64,000 nucleotides of DNA. Source: Burkholderia sp. BCC0506 (GTDB taxonomy: Bacteria; Pseudomonadota; Gammaproteobacteria; Burkholderiales; Burkholderiaceae). A program made the translations under genes and the position numbers. Below are positions 1 through 8,907 of this stretch, piece by piece. The notes under the pieces are model-generated. The model had not been told where the DNA came from, ran no database searches, and worked only from the letters and a program-made list of their open reading frames with translations. Location: the NCBI RefSeq assembly GCF_902833145.1, contig NZ_CADFEN010000004.1:496001-560000 (forward strand). Reading direction: 5' to 3'. Position 1 is the first letter of the stretch, and each line of letters starts with the position of its first letter.

Positions 1-206
1 ATCGCATCGCGTCCGAAGCGATGGTGCTGGAATTCCGGCTCGCGCGCGCGTGCGCTCGCGGCAAGGAAGAACGCGGCGATTCGACGCTCGAGGCGATCCA
101 GGCTGCGTATGCCGACGTCGTCGCGTGCGCGCGGCAGATCGCCGCGCCGTTGCGGCACGTGACGCCCGTGCGCGGCGACACGGCGCCCGTGTCGGTCATG
201 CGGTGA
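1..206 (+). CDS. C-terminal end of an unidentified protein (5' partial)
   Basis: An open frame runs in from the left edge and ends at the TGA at 204-206, giving about 67 C-terminal residues. The piece is mostly helical in character (EAIQAAYADVVACARQI) and ends in TPVRGDTAPVSVMR. It is too short for me to assign a family. Its stop codon overlaps a GTG (203-205) that opens the next gene, so the two are almost certainly co-transcribed and translationally coupled. By position it belongs to the exopolysaccharide locus that fills the next 26 kb. The true start lies outside the window. Confidence 0.6.
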   Translation, partial: RIASEAMVLEFRLARACARGKEERGDSTLEAIQAAYADVVACARQIAAPLRHVTPVRGDTAPVSVMR

Positions 207-2689
207 CGCGCGCGCGCACCCTGCCCGCGTGGTCGATGCTGGCGACGGCCGCGGGCGCCGTGCGGGAACCGCGCGAGCTCCCGGCCGACCACGCCGGCTG
301 GATCGCGGCGCCGGTGCCCGGCACGGTCGCGCAAGCGCTCGCGCTGGCCGGCCGGCTCGACGAAGCCGCGTCGCTCGACGAGCGCGACCACTGGTACCGC
401 CTGGAGCTGCGCGGGCGCGGGCCGCGCATCCTGCGCTTTCACGGCCTCGCGACGCTCGCGCAGGCCTGGCTCGACGACACGCCGATCCACCGCTCGGACA
501 GCATGTTCGTCGCGCACGACGTGCCCGTGTCGCTCGACGGCACGCATCGGCTGACCGTCTGCTTCCGCGCGCTCGCACCGCACCTGCGCGACGCGCGCGC
601 ACCGCGCCGTGCGCGCTGGCGCACGCGGCTCGCCGAGCCCGCGGGGCTGCGCACGATCCGCACGTCGCTGTTCGGGCACATGCCCGGCTGGTTTCCGCCC
701 TATGTGCCCACCGGCCCGTGGCGGCCCGTCGACGTGCTCGATCCGGCCGACGGACCCGTTCTGACCAATTGCAACCTGCTGGCACGCGTCGAAGGCGACA
801 CGGGCTGGCTCGATGCGGAACTGACGTTCGCCGCGCCGCTGCCCGACGCGTTCGCGGCGCGGCTGTCGTGCGGCGAACATCACGCGACGCTCGAACGTGC
901 CGGCGCCGAGCGGCTGTGCACGAGCGTCGCGATACCGAACGTGCGCCGCTGGTGGCCCCATACGCACGGCGATCCGGCGCTCTACGAGATCGCGCTGCAT
1001 ATCGGCGATGCGCGCCGGCCGCTCGGCACGACGGGTTTCCGCACGATCGACGTCGATAGCGGCGCCGACGGCAAGGGATTCGGCCTGCGCATCAACGGCG
1101 TGCCGGTGTTCGCGCGCGGCGCATGCTGGAGCAGCGCCGCGCCGCTCGCGCTGCACGCGGACGACGCGACCTACGGCCGCCTGCTCGGGCTCGCGCGCGA
1201 CGCCGGCTTCAACATGATCCGCGTCGGCGGCACGATGACCTACGAGGCCGACGCGTTCCACGCGTGGTGCGACCGGCTCGGCCTGCTGGTCTGGCAGGAC
1301 TTCGGTTTCGCGAACTTCGACTACGCGCTCGACGATCCCGCGTTCGCGGCCAACGTCGATCGCGAAGCGAACCAGTTCCTCTCGCGTCGCGGCGCGTCGC
1401 CGTCGCTCGCGGTGCTGTGCGGCGGCAGCGAGATCGCGCAGCAGGCCGCGATGTCGGGACTCGGGCCGAAGCAGCGCTTCCTCGAGCTGACGGCCGACCG
1501 GCTGGCCGGCCACGCGGCCGCGCGCCGCCCCGATGTTCCGTACGTGCCCGATTCGCCCGACGGCGGCGTCCTGCCGTTCACGCCGCGCGAACGCGTGTCG
1601 CACTACTACGGCGTCGGTGCGTACCTGCGCCCGCTCGACGATGCGCGCCGCGCGGACGTGCGCTTCGCGAGCGAATGCCTCGCGTTCGCGAACGTGCCGT
1701 GCGACGCGACGCTCGCCGAACTCGGCTGGCCCGGCGTGCACGAGCCGCGCTGGAAGGCGGCCGTGCCACGCGACCCCGGCACGTCGTGGGATTTCGACGA
1801 TATCCGCGACCACTATCTGCAGACGCTGTACGACGTCGCGCCCGACCGGCTGCGGCGCGAGGATCCGGCACGCTATGTCGAGCTGTCGCGCGCGGCGATC
1901 GCGGACGCGATGCGCGAGACGTTTTCAGAATGGCGACGCGCCGGCTCGCGTTGCGCCGGCGCACTCGTGTGGCAGTTCCAGGACGTGATGCCGGGCGCCG
2001 GATGGGGTGTGATCGACGCCGCGCACCGCCCGAAATCGGCATGGTATGCGCTGCGCCAGGTGCTGCAGCCGATCCAGGTGCTGCTCGTCGACGAAGGGCT
2101 GAACGGGCTCGACGTGCACGTGATCAACGAGCGCCCGGCGCCGCTGTCGGCGGCGATCGAGCTGGTCGCGCTGCGCGACGGCCGCACGCCGGTCGCGCGG
2201 GCCGGCTGCCCGGTGCGGATCGCCGCGCACGATACGGTGCGGCTCGGCTCGGCCGAGCTGCTCGGCCGCTTCTTCGACTGGACCTACGCATACCGTTTCG
2301 GCCCGTGCGAACACGATACGGTCGTCGCGACACTGCGCGCCGACGACGGCACGCTGCTGTCGCAGGCGTTCCATTTCCCGTCCCGCACGCATCCGGCCGT
2401 GCTGGCGCGCCGCGAACCCGGGATCGAGGCGTGCGTATCGCGCACCGGCGGCATGTGGCACGTCGACATCGACACGCGCCACGTCGCACGCCATGTGCAG
2501 ATCGACGCGCCGGGTTTCATGCCGAGCGACGACTGGTTCCATCTCGCGCCCGGCACGCCGGCGCGCATCGCGCTCATTCCGTTGCAAATCGACGGGAAGC
2601 CGGCGGCGGCTGGCGACCACGCGCCGCCTGTGGTGGATATCCGCGCCGTGAACGCCGCGCGCGCGGTGCGAGCCACGCAGGCCGGGTGA
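203..2689 (+). CDS. Glycoside hydrolase family 2 protein, beta-mannosidase-like
   Basis: An 828-residue protein built like family-2 beta-mannosidases: an N-terminal jelly-roll sugar-binding region, an immunoglobulin-like domain, and a TIM barrel from about residue 300. The barrel holds LLVWQDFGFANFDY. The presumed acid/base Glu410 sits in CGGSEIAQQ, where family members usually read GNNE. The presumed nucleophile Glu491 sits in FASECLAF. I chose the GTG at 203 because it overlaps the stop of the preceding gene, whereas a start at 50 would add an Arg-rich stretch unlike the family. There is no signal peptide, so it should act in the cytoplasm. Next to manC and glycosyltransferases it could trim or recycle mannose-containing repeat units. 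The substrate is inferred from family resemblance only. The start has moderate support. Confidence 0.8.
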   Translation: MTRARTLPAWSMLATAAGAVREPRELPADHAGWIAAPVPGTVAQALALAGRLDEAASLDERDHWYRLELRGRGPRILRFHGLATLAQAWLDDTPIHRSDSMFVAHDVPVSLDGTHRLTVCFRALAPHLRDARAPRRARWRTRLAEPAGLRTIRTSLFGHMPGWFPPYVPTGPWRPVDVLDPADGPVLTNCNLLARVEGDTGWLDAELTFAAPLPDAFAARLSCGEHHATLERAGAERLCTSVAIPNVRRWWPHTHGDPALYEIALHIGDARRPLGTTGFRTIDVDSGADGKGFGLRINGVPVFARGACWSSAAPLALHADDATYGRLLGLARDAGFNMIRVGGTMTYEADAFHAWCDRLGLLVWQDFGFANFDYALDDPAFAANVDREANQFLSRRGASPSLAVLCGGSEIAQQAAMSGLGPKQRFLELTADRLAGHAAARRPDVPYVPDSPDGGVLPFTPRERVSHYYGVGAYLRPLDDARRADVRFASECLAFANVPCDATLAELGWPGVHEPRWKAAVPRDPGTSWDFDDIRDHYLQTLYDVAPDRLRREDPARYVELSRAAIADAMRETFSEWRRAGSRCAGALVWQFQDVMPGAGWGVIDAAHRPKSAWYALRQVLQPIQVLLVDEGLNGLDVHVINERPAPLSAAIELVALRDGRTPVARAGCPVRIAAHDTVRLGSAELLGRFFDWTYAYRFGPCEHDTVVATLRADDGTLLSQAFHFPSRTHPAVLARREPGIEACVSRTGGMWHVDIDTRHVARHVQIDAPGFMPSDDWFHLAPGTPARIALIPLQIDGKPAAAGDHAPPVVDIRAVNAARAVRATQAG

Positions 2690-2695
2690 CGCGAG

Positions 2696-2719
2696 CGCTC
2701 GCGGCAGCCGCCGCGAGCG
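2696..2719. terminator. Hairpin between convergent genes
   Basis: Two perfect 10-base arms (2696-2705 and 2710-2719, CGCTCGCGGC and its complement) flank a 4-base loop. They lie seven bases after the GH2 stop and 15 bases after the stop of the opposing regulator. There is no T-tract on either side, so it may only weakly terminate, or may stabilise both 3' ends. Confidence 0.6.
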
Positions 2720-2734
2720 TCATGCTGCCGCGTA

Positions 2735-4126
2735 TCAGTCGGACGAGCCGGTCCCGCGCGGCCGCTCGATACCGTACGCTTCCATCCAGCGATACAGTGT
2801 CGCGCGCGATACGCCGAGTTCGCGCGCGGACGCGGCGACGCGCCCGCGCGTGCGCAGCAGCGCGGTTTCGATCGCCTCGCGCTCGATCGACTTGCGGATG
2901 TCGGCCACCGACGGCGACGCCGCATCGAGACAGTATTCGAGTTCGAGATCCTGCGCGGTGATCAGGCGCCCTTCCGTCATCACGACCGCACGGCGCACGC
3001 GGTTGATCAGCTCGCGCACATTGCCCGGCCAGTCGTGCTTGTAGAGCGCCGTGATCGCATCGGTCGAGAACCCGCGCACGCGATGGCGCGCGTCGCCGCG
3101 AAAGCGTTCGAGCATGTGGTGCGCGAGCAGTTCGATGTCCTTGCCGCGCGCGCGCAGCGGCGGCTGGTCGATACGCATCACGCACAGCCGGTGGAACAGG
3201 TCGGCGCGAAAACGCCCTTCTTCCATTGCCTCGCGCAGATCGACGTGCGTCGCCGATACGATCCGGACGTCGACCGGCACCGGGTCGCTGCCGCCGAGAC
3301 GGTGAATTGCACGCTCCTGCAGAAACCGCAGCAGGCTCGCCTGGCTTTCGTGCGGCAGGTCGCCGATTTCGTCGAGCAGCAGCGTGCCGCCGTTCGCGGC
3401 TTCGACGTAGCCGATCTTGCGCGCGTTCGCGCCGGTAAACGCGCCGCGCTCGTAGCCGAACAGCTCCGATTGCAGCAGATGCGGCGGAATCGCGCCGCAG
3501 TTGACCGCGACGAACGGGCCGTTGCGCCGCTCCGAATGACGATGGATCGCGACGGCCGTGAGTTCCTTGCCGGTTCCCGTTTCGCCGAACACGAATACCG
3601 GTGCGTCGGTGCGCGCGAAACGCCGCACCGTATCGAACAGCCGCAGCATCGCGCTGCAGGTGCCGACGATGCCCTTTTCATCCGATTCGAGCTGTTCGCG
3701 ATCGCGCGCGAACAGGCATTCCATGCCGTATGCATGGCCGACCGTATCGGCGATCCGCTGGTGCGACGCCGGCAACGTCACGTAGTCGAAGCAGTAGTCG
3801 CGCAACAGCGCCCGCACGTTCGGCGACGCGGTTTGGCCGGCATCCACGAGCGCCACCCAGACGACGTCGCGCATCGACGCACAGGTCGACGCGATGCTGC
3901 CGATCGCATCGGCGTGGCCGCCGCTCAAATCGAGAATGCCGCAGGTAATTTCGCCCGACGTGTCGCGCAGCTCGCTCGCATGCGCGACCACCGACACTTT
4001 CCAGTCGCGGCGCGACAACTCCTTTCGCAGCATGACGGACGGCGACTGCGTCCAGTAAATCAGCGGACGCTGCCCGTTACCGCTCCCCACGCCGGCGCTC
4101 TTATCGCGCGTTATTGGCATATTCAT
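2735..4126 (-). CDS. Sigma-54-dependent activator, VpsR/BerB-like
   Basis: A 463-residue enhancer-binding protein. Residues 20-130 form a degenerate receiver-like domain; Asp66 (GILDLS) falls where a phospho-acceptor would be, but the neighbouring acidic pocket is not evident. The AAA+ domain has Walker A GETGTGKE (181-188), the sigma-54 contact loop GAFTGA (228-233) and Walker B LLLDEIG (249-255). A Fis-type helix-turn-helix lies at about 428-447. The intact GAFTGA argues for true RpoN-dependent activation, unlike VpsR, which works with sigma-70. In Vibrio VpsR and Burkholderia BerB, proteins of this shape bind c-di-GMP and switch on exopolysaccharide genes. Lying inside the EPS locus, it is probably its local activator. 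c-di-GMP binding is inferred, not visible as a motif. It is transcribed toward the GH2 gene. Confidence 0.88.
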   Translation of the reverse strand: MNMPITRDKSAGVGSGNGQRPLIYWTQSPSVMLRKELSRRDWKVSVVAHASELRDTSGEITCGILDLSGGHADAIGSIASTCASMRDVVWVALVDAGQTASPNVRALLRDYCFDYVTLPASHQRIADTVGHAYGMECLFARDREQLESDEKGIVGTCSAMLRLFDTVRRFARTDAPVFVFGETGTGKELTAVAIHRHSERRNGPFVAVNCGAIPPHLLQSELFGYERGAFTGANARKIGYVEAANGGTLLLDEIGDLPHESQASLLRFLQERAIHRLGGSDPVPVDVRIVSATHVDLREAMEEGRFRADLFHRLCVMRIDQPPLRARGKDIELLAHHMLERFRGDARHRVRGFSTDAITALYKHDWPGNVRELINRVRRAVVMTEGRLITAQDLELEYCLDAASPSVADIRKSIEREAIETALLRTRGRVAASARELGVSRATLYRWMEAYGIERPRGTGSSD

Positions 4127-4272
4127 AACGAACCATCACTTTCTGCACTCCGCGAACCGTTCGCGTGCGCGGCGGCCGGCGGCGCATGGCCGCCTTTCCG
4201 CGCTGCGTTTCCGCAGCTTTGGCGAAGATCGAAACTGCACACGGCGAGAACCCCCGGAGATCGAGCCGGCTG

Positions 4273-4485
4273 TCATCCGGCCTCGTTGTCATCGAACTCG
4301 AACGGAATGCGCGGCTGCGGGAGCCGCCACATTCCGGCTTTGAAGCGACCCGCCGTCGGGCGGGGCACGTCGGCCAACGGAAATTCCGTTCGCATGTGCG
4401 TCGCGTCGTACACGACAGTCGCGCCCGATGCCGAACCGGAGGGCCGCCCAACCGCGCCCGGATTGACGCCCCATTTCATCCGCAC
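4273..4485 (-). CDS. Small hypothetical protein upstream of the sigma-54 activator
   Basis: A 70-codon frame on the same strand as the sigma-54 activator, ending 146 bases before that gene starts. Roughly three quarters of third positions are G or C, matching real genes nearby. The translation reads like a protein (for example EFPLADVPRPTAGRFKAGMW) rather than the Arg-rich shadow frames of this genome. No strong ribosome-binding site is visible before the ATG at 4485, and I recognise no domain. It has no membrane segment or signal peptide. It may be a small conserved Burkholderia protein or a chance frame. Confidence 0.35.
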   Translation of the reverse strand: MRMKWGVNPGAVGRPSGSASGATVVYDATHMRTEFPLADVPRPTAGRFKAGMWRLPQPRIPFEFDDNEAG

Positions 4486-5345
4486 CTGAATTTACACCCC
4501 GTTTCGCGATGACCTTGTTACCAAAAGATAAACCTGAATCAGTCGGTTACGCTGCCCGTCAGCTCGCGCTGCACGCTTTTGACCACTGAGATTTGATTAT
4601 CTACGACCATTCCCGTCAATCAGTGGCAAATACTACTTTTCCGCAAGATTGATACGGCCGATTACCAGCGATTCCCGCCGAAATCTCCCAAAATGCGAGG
4701 CACCGTGCTCGCCGGGCCGCATAATCGCCCGCGCCACCCGGCGGCGGCACCGCATTGTGACGCCGCCCGGGCCGTCCGGCCGTTACACGTCGTAATCACC
4801 GACGTCTCGCCGCCCGGCTCTTTTCGGCGATTTCCCGCCGCCAGACGTGACGGCCGGCGCCGGCACCTACGTCGTGCGATGCAGCATGCCGGCCCTCCTT
4901 GCCCCCGACAACCCGTACCGCGCAGGCGCGCACGATTCCGACGAAACGCGACAGGATTGCATGAACCGACCCACGCCGAGCAATCGACGGCGACCCTGTT
5001 CCCCGCGCTGCCCAGCGTGCCCGGCCCGCGGCGAACGACCGCAATGTTCGGTCCCGCGCCCCGTTCGCATGCGATGTCGGTCTGCCCCGCTTCATTGCAG
5101 GCCGCCACGATGAATCAATTATGAAAAGGCACCGGCCCCGACGGTGTGTGCTATCGCACATTCCGACACTCGCGCGTCACGTAGACCGTCTCGCATCCCG
5201 CGCCGGGCGCGCGAATCCGGAGCGTGAGTACGCTTTCGAACAGACCGCCGGCGCGCGCATCCGGATGATGAAGATCGCCGCGCCGCACGGAACGACCGCG
5301 TCCGTGCGGCGCGGCGTGCCGAAGGCATCACGCGAGGACAGCATC
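4486..5345. other. Long intergenic region upstream of the GNAT-manC pair
   Basis: About 860 bases without a convincing gene. The stretch 4500-4680 is clearly poorer in G+C than its surroundings, as expected of a regulatory region. A possible sigma-54 promoter sits at 4698-4713. Frames between 4693 and 5345 are Arg/Pro-rich and look like shadows. The region separates the divergent activator side from GNAT-manC and is the natural place for enhancer sites of the activator. Confidence 0.5.
4698..4713 (+). promoter_or_regulatory. Possible sigma-54 (-24/-12) promoter
   Basis: AGGCACCGTGCTCGCC has the GG and GC dinucleotides exactly ten bases apart, a full GGCAC at -24 and TCGC at -12. The consensus is TGGCACG-N4-TTGC. 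Transcription would start near 4724 and run to the GNAT-manC pair, with a leader of roughly 620 bases, which is long. The neighbouring gene encodes an activator with an intact GAFTGA. The match is imperfect and could be chance in GC-rich DNA. Confidence 0.3.
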
Positions 5346-5924
5346 ATGGAATGGCATTGTTGTGAATTCGAACATCTGAGCGCCGTCGATCTCTACGCGA
5401 TCCTGCGCGCGCGCAACGCCGTGCTGGTGGTCGAGGACGCGCACACGCATCTCGACATCGACGGCAAGGACGCGGGCGCGCTGCACGTCTATGCGAGCGT
5501 GCGCCACGGCGACACCATGGAAGTCGCGGCCTACGCGCGCATCCTGCCCGGCGACGACATCGATCCGGACGTCGTGATCGACAAGGTGCTGACGAGCGAA
5601 AGCTGCCGCGACGACGACACGCTGGAACGCTTGATCGAACGCGCACTGACCGCCGCGCAGGCCGCATGGCCGGACACCGCGGTGCGCACGCACGTTCCCG
5701 CGCCGCGCCAGGCGTTCTACAAACGGTTCGGATTCCGCAAGGCCTACGGCCCGTATCTCGAACAAGGCGCGCCGTTCGTCGGCCTCGTCCGCTCGGCCGA
5801 CCGCGCGGCCGGCGCGTTGCGCCACCTGTTGTCGCGAGCCGTTTCGGTCTCGCGCAACGATGACGCGCGCGCGGATGGCCGTGCCCGCACCCGGCTACCC
5901 GCCGATACCGGAGCAAACCGATGA
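5346..5924 (+). CDS. ElaA-type GNAT N-acetyltransferase coupled to manC
   Basis: A 192-residue protein. Its N-terminal half matches the ElaA branch of the GNAT fold: an opening WHCCEFEHLSAVDLYAILRA, then the VLVVEDAHTHLDIDGKD block that corresponds to the VFVVEQ...DGxD motif. A later block (FYKRFGFRKAYGPYLEQGAPF) is the usual last part of the fold. The start at 5346 is backed by GAGGA eight bases upstream. The stop overlaps the manC start in ATGA, so the two are co-translated. ElaA proteins acetylate amines from acetyl-CoA, but the substrate is unknown. Coupling to manC suggests a role tied to GDP-mannose or polysaccharide synthesis, which is inference. The last 30 residues are low-complexity and probably disordered. 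Confidence 0.8.
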   Translation: MEWHCCEFEHLSAVDLYAILRARNAVLVVEDAHTHLDIDGKDAGALHVYASVRHGDTMEVAAYARILPGDDIDPDVVIDKVLTSESCRDDDTLERLIERALTAAQAAWPDTAVRTHVPAPRQAFYKRFGFRKAYGPYLEQGAPFVGLVRSADRAAGALRHLLSRAVSVSRNDDARADGRARTRLPADTGANR

Positions 5925-7495
5925 CCCGCACTCTTCATCCGGTTCCGGAGCCCGACCTGCCGAGCATCCTGCCGGTGATTCTCGCCGGCGGTTCCGGCAC
6001 GCGGCTGTGGCCGTTGTCGCGCGAGCAGTATCCGAAGCAACTGATCGAGCTGGTCTCGAACGAATCGCCGCTCTCGGCGACGGCGCGCCGCCTGAACGGC
6101 ATCGCGAACGCGTCGCTTGGCGACACGCTGCTGCTCGTATGCGGCGAACAGCATCGCTTCATGAGCGCCGAGCAGGTACACGGCCGCTCGGCGCCCGCCC
6201 GCATCCTGCTGGAGCCCGCCGCGCGCAACACCGCGCCCGCGCTGACGCTCGCCGCGCTCGACGCGAGCGCGCTCGCGGACGATCCCGTGCTCGCCGTGAT
6301 GCCGGCCGACCATGTGATCGTCGATGTCGGCGCGTTCCAGGACGCGATCGCGCGCGCGGCGCGGTATGCGCAGGAAGGCGCGATCGTCACGCTCGGCGTG
6401 CTGCCGCGCCGCGCGGAAACGGGCTACGGCTACATCCAGGTCGGCGAGCCGCGCTCGGGCCGCCACGGCAGCCAGGGCGGCTACGCGATCGGGCGTTTCG
6501 TCGAAAAGCCCGATGCGACGCTCGCCGAACGCTACCTGCAATCGGGCGATTACTGGTGGAACAGCGGGATCTTCGTCACGCGCGCATCGGTCTGGCTAAA
6601 GGCGATCGGCGCGCTCGCGCCGGACATTCACGCCGCCTGCGACAGCGCGTGGCGCGCGGGCGTCGCCGACGATCCGTTCTTCCGGATCGATGCGGCGGCC
6701 TTCGACGCATGTCCGTCGGATTCGATCGACTATGCAGTGATGGAGCGCCTCGCGGAACACGGCGAACTCGGCATCGAAGGCATCGTGGTGCCGCTCTCGG
6801 CCGGCTGGTCGGACGTCGGCACGTGGGACGCGATCTGGGAAATCATGCCGAAGGACGATCACGGCAACGTCGCGCGCGGCCCGATCGTCTTCGAGGATAC
6901 GCAGGACAGCCTCGTGCGTTCGGAAGGGCGTCTCGTCGCGTGCGTCGGGATGAAGGATGTCGTCGTGATCGAGACGGCCGATGCGGTGCTGGTCGCGAAC
7001 AAGCACGACGTGCAGCGCGTGAAGAACATCGTCGCGCGCCTGAAGACCGACCGGCGCCCGCAGGCGAGCGAGCACCGCAAGGTGCAGCGGCCGTGGGGCC
7101 ATTACGATTCGATCGATCTCGGTGAGCGCTTCCAGGTGAAGCGGATCGTCGTCGAACCCGGCAAGCGGCTGTCGCTGCAGATGCACTACCACCGCGCCGA
7201 GCACTGGATCGTCGTGCGCGGCACCGCGAAGGTGACGCGCGGCGCCGAGACGTACCTGCTGTGCGAGAACGAATCGACGTACATCGCCGTCGGCGAAGTG
7301 CATCGGCTCGAGAATCCCGGCCGGATTCCGCTCGAAATCATCGAGGTGCAATCGGGCAATTATCTCGGCGAGGACGATATCGTGCGGTTCGAGGATCAGT
7401 ATGGGCGGGCGGTCGTCGGGACCGGTCAGCAGCGGCCGTCGCTCGCCTCGCGCGAACCGGACGAGGAAGCCGCGGAGCGCGACGTCATCCGGTAA
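5921..7495 (+). CDS. manC: Mannose-1-phosphate guanylyltransferase / mannose-6-phosphate isomerase
   Basis: A 524-residue bifunctional type II enzyme. Residues 15-300 are the nucleotidyltransferase domain, with the pyrophosphorylase signature GGSGTRLWP (23-31) and the sugar-phosphate site FVEKPD. The C-terminal cupin (from about 385) carries the metal-binding QMHYHRAEHW (420-429) of phosphomannose isomerase. Together they convert fructose-6-phosphate-derived mannose-6-phosphate and, after a mutase step, mannose-1-phosphate plus GTP into GDP-mannose. Length is slightly above the usual 470-480 residues because of a charged C-terminal tail after residue 500. It overlaps the GNAT gene by four bases. 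It supplies the activated sugar for this EPS locus and is equivalent in role to BceA of cepacian synthesis or AlgA of alginate synthesis. Confidence 0.94.
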   Translation: MTRTLHPVPEPDLPSILPVILAGGSGTRLWPLSREQYPKQLIELVSNESPLSATARRLNGIANASLGDTLLLVCGEQHRFMSAEQVHGRSAPARILLEPAARNTAPALTLAALDASALADDPVLAVMPADHVIVDVGAFQDAIARAARYAQEGAIVTLGVLPRRAETGYGYIQVGEPRSGRHGSQGGYAIGRFVEKPDATLAERYLQSGDYWWNSGIFVTRASVWLKAIGALAPDIHAACDSAWRAGVADDPFFRIDAAAFDACPSDSIDYAVMERLAEHGELGIEGIVVPLSAGWSDVGTWDAIWEIMPKDDHGNVARGPIVFEDTQDSLVRSEGRLVACVGMKDVVVIETADAVLVANKHDVQRVKNIVARLKTDRRPQASEHRKVQRPWGHYDSIDLGERFQVKRIVVEPGKRLSLQMHYHRAEHWIVVRGTAKVTRGAETYLLCENESTYIAVGEVHRLENPGRIPLEIIEVQSGNYLGEDDIVRFEDQYGRAVVGTGQQRPSLASREPDEEAAERDVIR

Positions 7496-7551
7496 GCGCA
7501 TGCGGATTGCGACGGCGTGCCCGAAGACGACGCCCGCCGCCGCGCGAACGA

Positions 7552-7585
7552 GGGGCGCTCGCGTGTTCGTGGAGCATGGCGCCCC
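7552..7585. terminator. Possible hairpin between convergent manC and beta-helix genes
   Basis: GGGGCGC (7552-7558) pairs with GCGCCCC (7579-7585). A second short pairing, GCTC with GAGC, lies inside the 20-base gap. It lies in the 116-base gap between two convergent stops. It has no T-tract, so support is modest. Confidence 0.35.
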
Positions 7586-7611
7586 CGACCGGCCGTCCAC
7601 GCACCGTACGA

Positions 7612-8907
7612 TCAGTGGGTGCCGCCTTGCGACCAGCGCGGCCGCCTGACGGACTCGCGCACGCGCGGCAACAACGACGTATCCGCGCCGACCGCGTCGC
7701 CTGCCGCCGACAGCGGCTGAAGCGCGGCGGCCGCACACGGCGTGCCCTTCGCCCGCCCTCCCGACGCTCCCACCTGCCCGCCGGCCGCGCAATCGTGCGC
7801 AGGGTCGATCCGGACCGGCATGCCGCCGATCCCTGACAGTCGATTGTCCGCGAGACGCACGCCCGACACGTTTCCCCACAGGCGAATGCCGTCGAATCGC
7901 GCATGCGACACGCGGTTACCGATCACGGTCACGCGCGACACCGAACCCGACCACGTGCTGATCTCGATCGCCGCCTGCTGCGTGACCGGGCGAGGATCAG
8001 CCCGATCCGCCGCCGTCTGGATATCCGCGATCGTGTTGCCCTCGATGCGCACGTCGGACGAGCCGGCAGTGCGATTGCTGTCCTCCTGCGCGACGAGAAT
8101 GCCCGAGCTCACCTGCACGTTGCGCACGATGTTGTTCGAGATGGTGACGTCCGCCCCGCCGACCACGGTGATGCCGCGCCCCCACGGATTACCCTCCAGC
8201 GAGTTGCCGGTAATCAGCACGTTGCGCGTCAGCACGCCTTCCGCCTGATAACTCACCACGGCGATCATGTCGTCGCCGGTGCCGCGCACGACGTTGCCCT
8301 GCACCAGCACGTTGCGCGAGCCGTGCGTCATGTGAATGCCGTCCGCCAGCGTCGACAGCACCTCGTTGCCGACGATCGCGACGTCCGCGCCGCCGAACAC
8401 GAAGATCCCGGCGCCGGCGCCACCGTCGATGACGTTGTCGAGCACCTGCACACCGCGCCCCGTTACCGCAACCTTCGACGACTCCGGCGTCGTGAGGCGT
8501 GTCGTGCCGGTTCCGGTGAGCCGGAAGCCGACGAGCGTCGTACCGTCGCCGCTCATCTCCATCACCTGGTCGCCGGGGGTTGTCGCGATCATCGTCGCGC
8601 CGTAGCCCGACAACACCACATTCCGCTGCCGCACGACCAGCGACCGGCCGACCACGTACCGGCCCGGCGCGAACACCAGTCGCTGGCCGGGCTGCAACGC
8701 GTCCAGCGCATGTTGCAGCATGTCGGCCTGATCGGCCGCGTCCGCAGCGGGACGAACGTAGGCATCCGGTACAGCCGCATGAAGCGCACCGGGCGCGGAC
8801 GCGCCGGATGCCGCCGCCGCGGCATTGCCAGGCCACGCCAGGCCGCCTGCCGCACACATGGCGGCGAGCGCTGCGCGCGCGAGAAAGGTGCCATGTAATC
8901 TACGCAT
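7612..8907 (-). CDS. Secreted right-handed parallel beta-helix protein
   Basis: A 431-residue protein with a clear Sec signal peptide (MRRLHGTFLARAALAAMCAA, cleavage near AAAA at 25-31). From about residue 60 it shows repeated beta-helix rungs such as VRIEGNTIADIQ, VTISNNIVRNVQ and VLVQGNVVRGTG, the pattern of pectate-lyase, epimerase and NosD folds. The start at 8907 is set by the signal peptide and a GGGAG 11 bases upstream; a longer frame to 9048 lacks signal character. Beta-helix proteins in EPS loci often cleave or epimerise the polymer in the periplasm (for example AlgG, AlgL, PelA-like roles). No catalytic residues can be assigned by eye. It faces away from the first glycosyltransferase, with a shared control region between. 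Confidence 0.82.
   Translation of the reverse strand: MRRLHGTFLARAALAAMCAAGGLAWPGNAAAAASGASAPGALHAAVPDAYVRPAADAADQADMLQHALDALQPGQRLVFAPGRYVVGRSLVVRQRNVVLSGYGATMIATTPGDQVMEMSGDGTTLVGFRLTGTGTTRLTTPESSKVAVTGRGVQVLDNVIDGGAGAGIFVFGGADVAIVGNEVLSTLADGIHMTHGSRNVLVQGNVVRGTGDDMIAVVSYQAEGVLTRNVLITGNSLEGNPWGRGITVVGGADVTISNNIVRNVQVSSGILVAQEDSNRTAGSSDVRIEGNTIADIQTAADRADPRPVTQQAAIEISTWSGSVSRVTVIGNRVSHARFDGIRLWGNVSGVRLADNRLSGIGGMPVRIDPAHDCAAGGQVGASGGRAKGTPCAAAALQPLSAAGDAVGADTSLLPRVRESVRRPRWSQGGTH

Noticed and set aside
50-202. Upstream extension of the GH2 frame
   Set aside because: The added residues are Arg-rich and overlap the preceding gene's coding end; the GTG at 203 gives the usual overlap.
4165-4512. 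115-codon plus-strand frame before the GNAT gene
   Set aside because: Arg-rich, no ribosome-binding site, opposite to a more protein-like minus frame.
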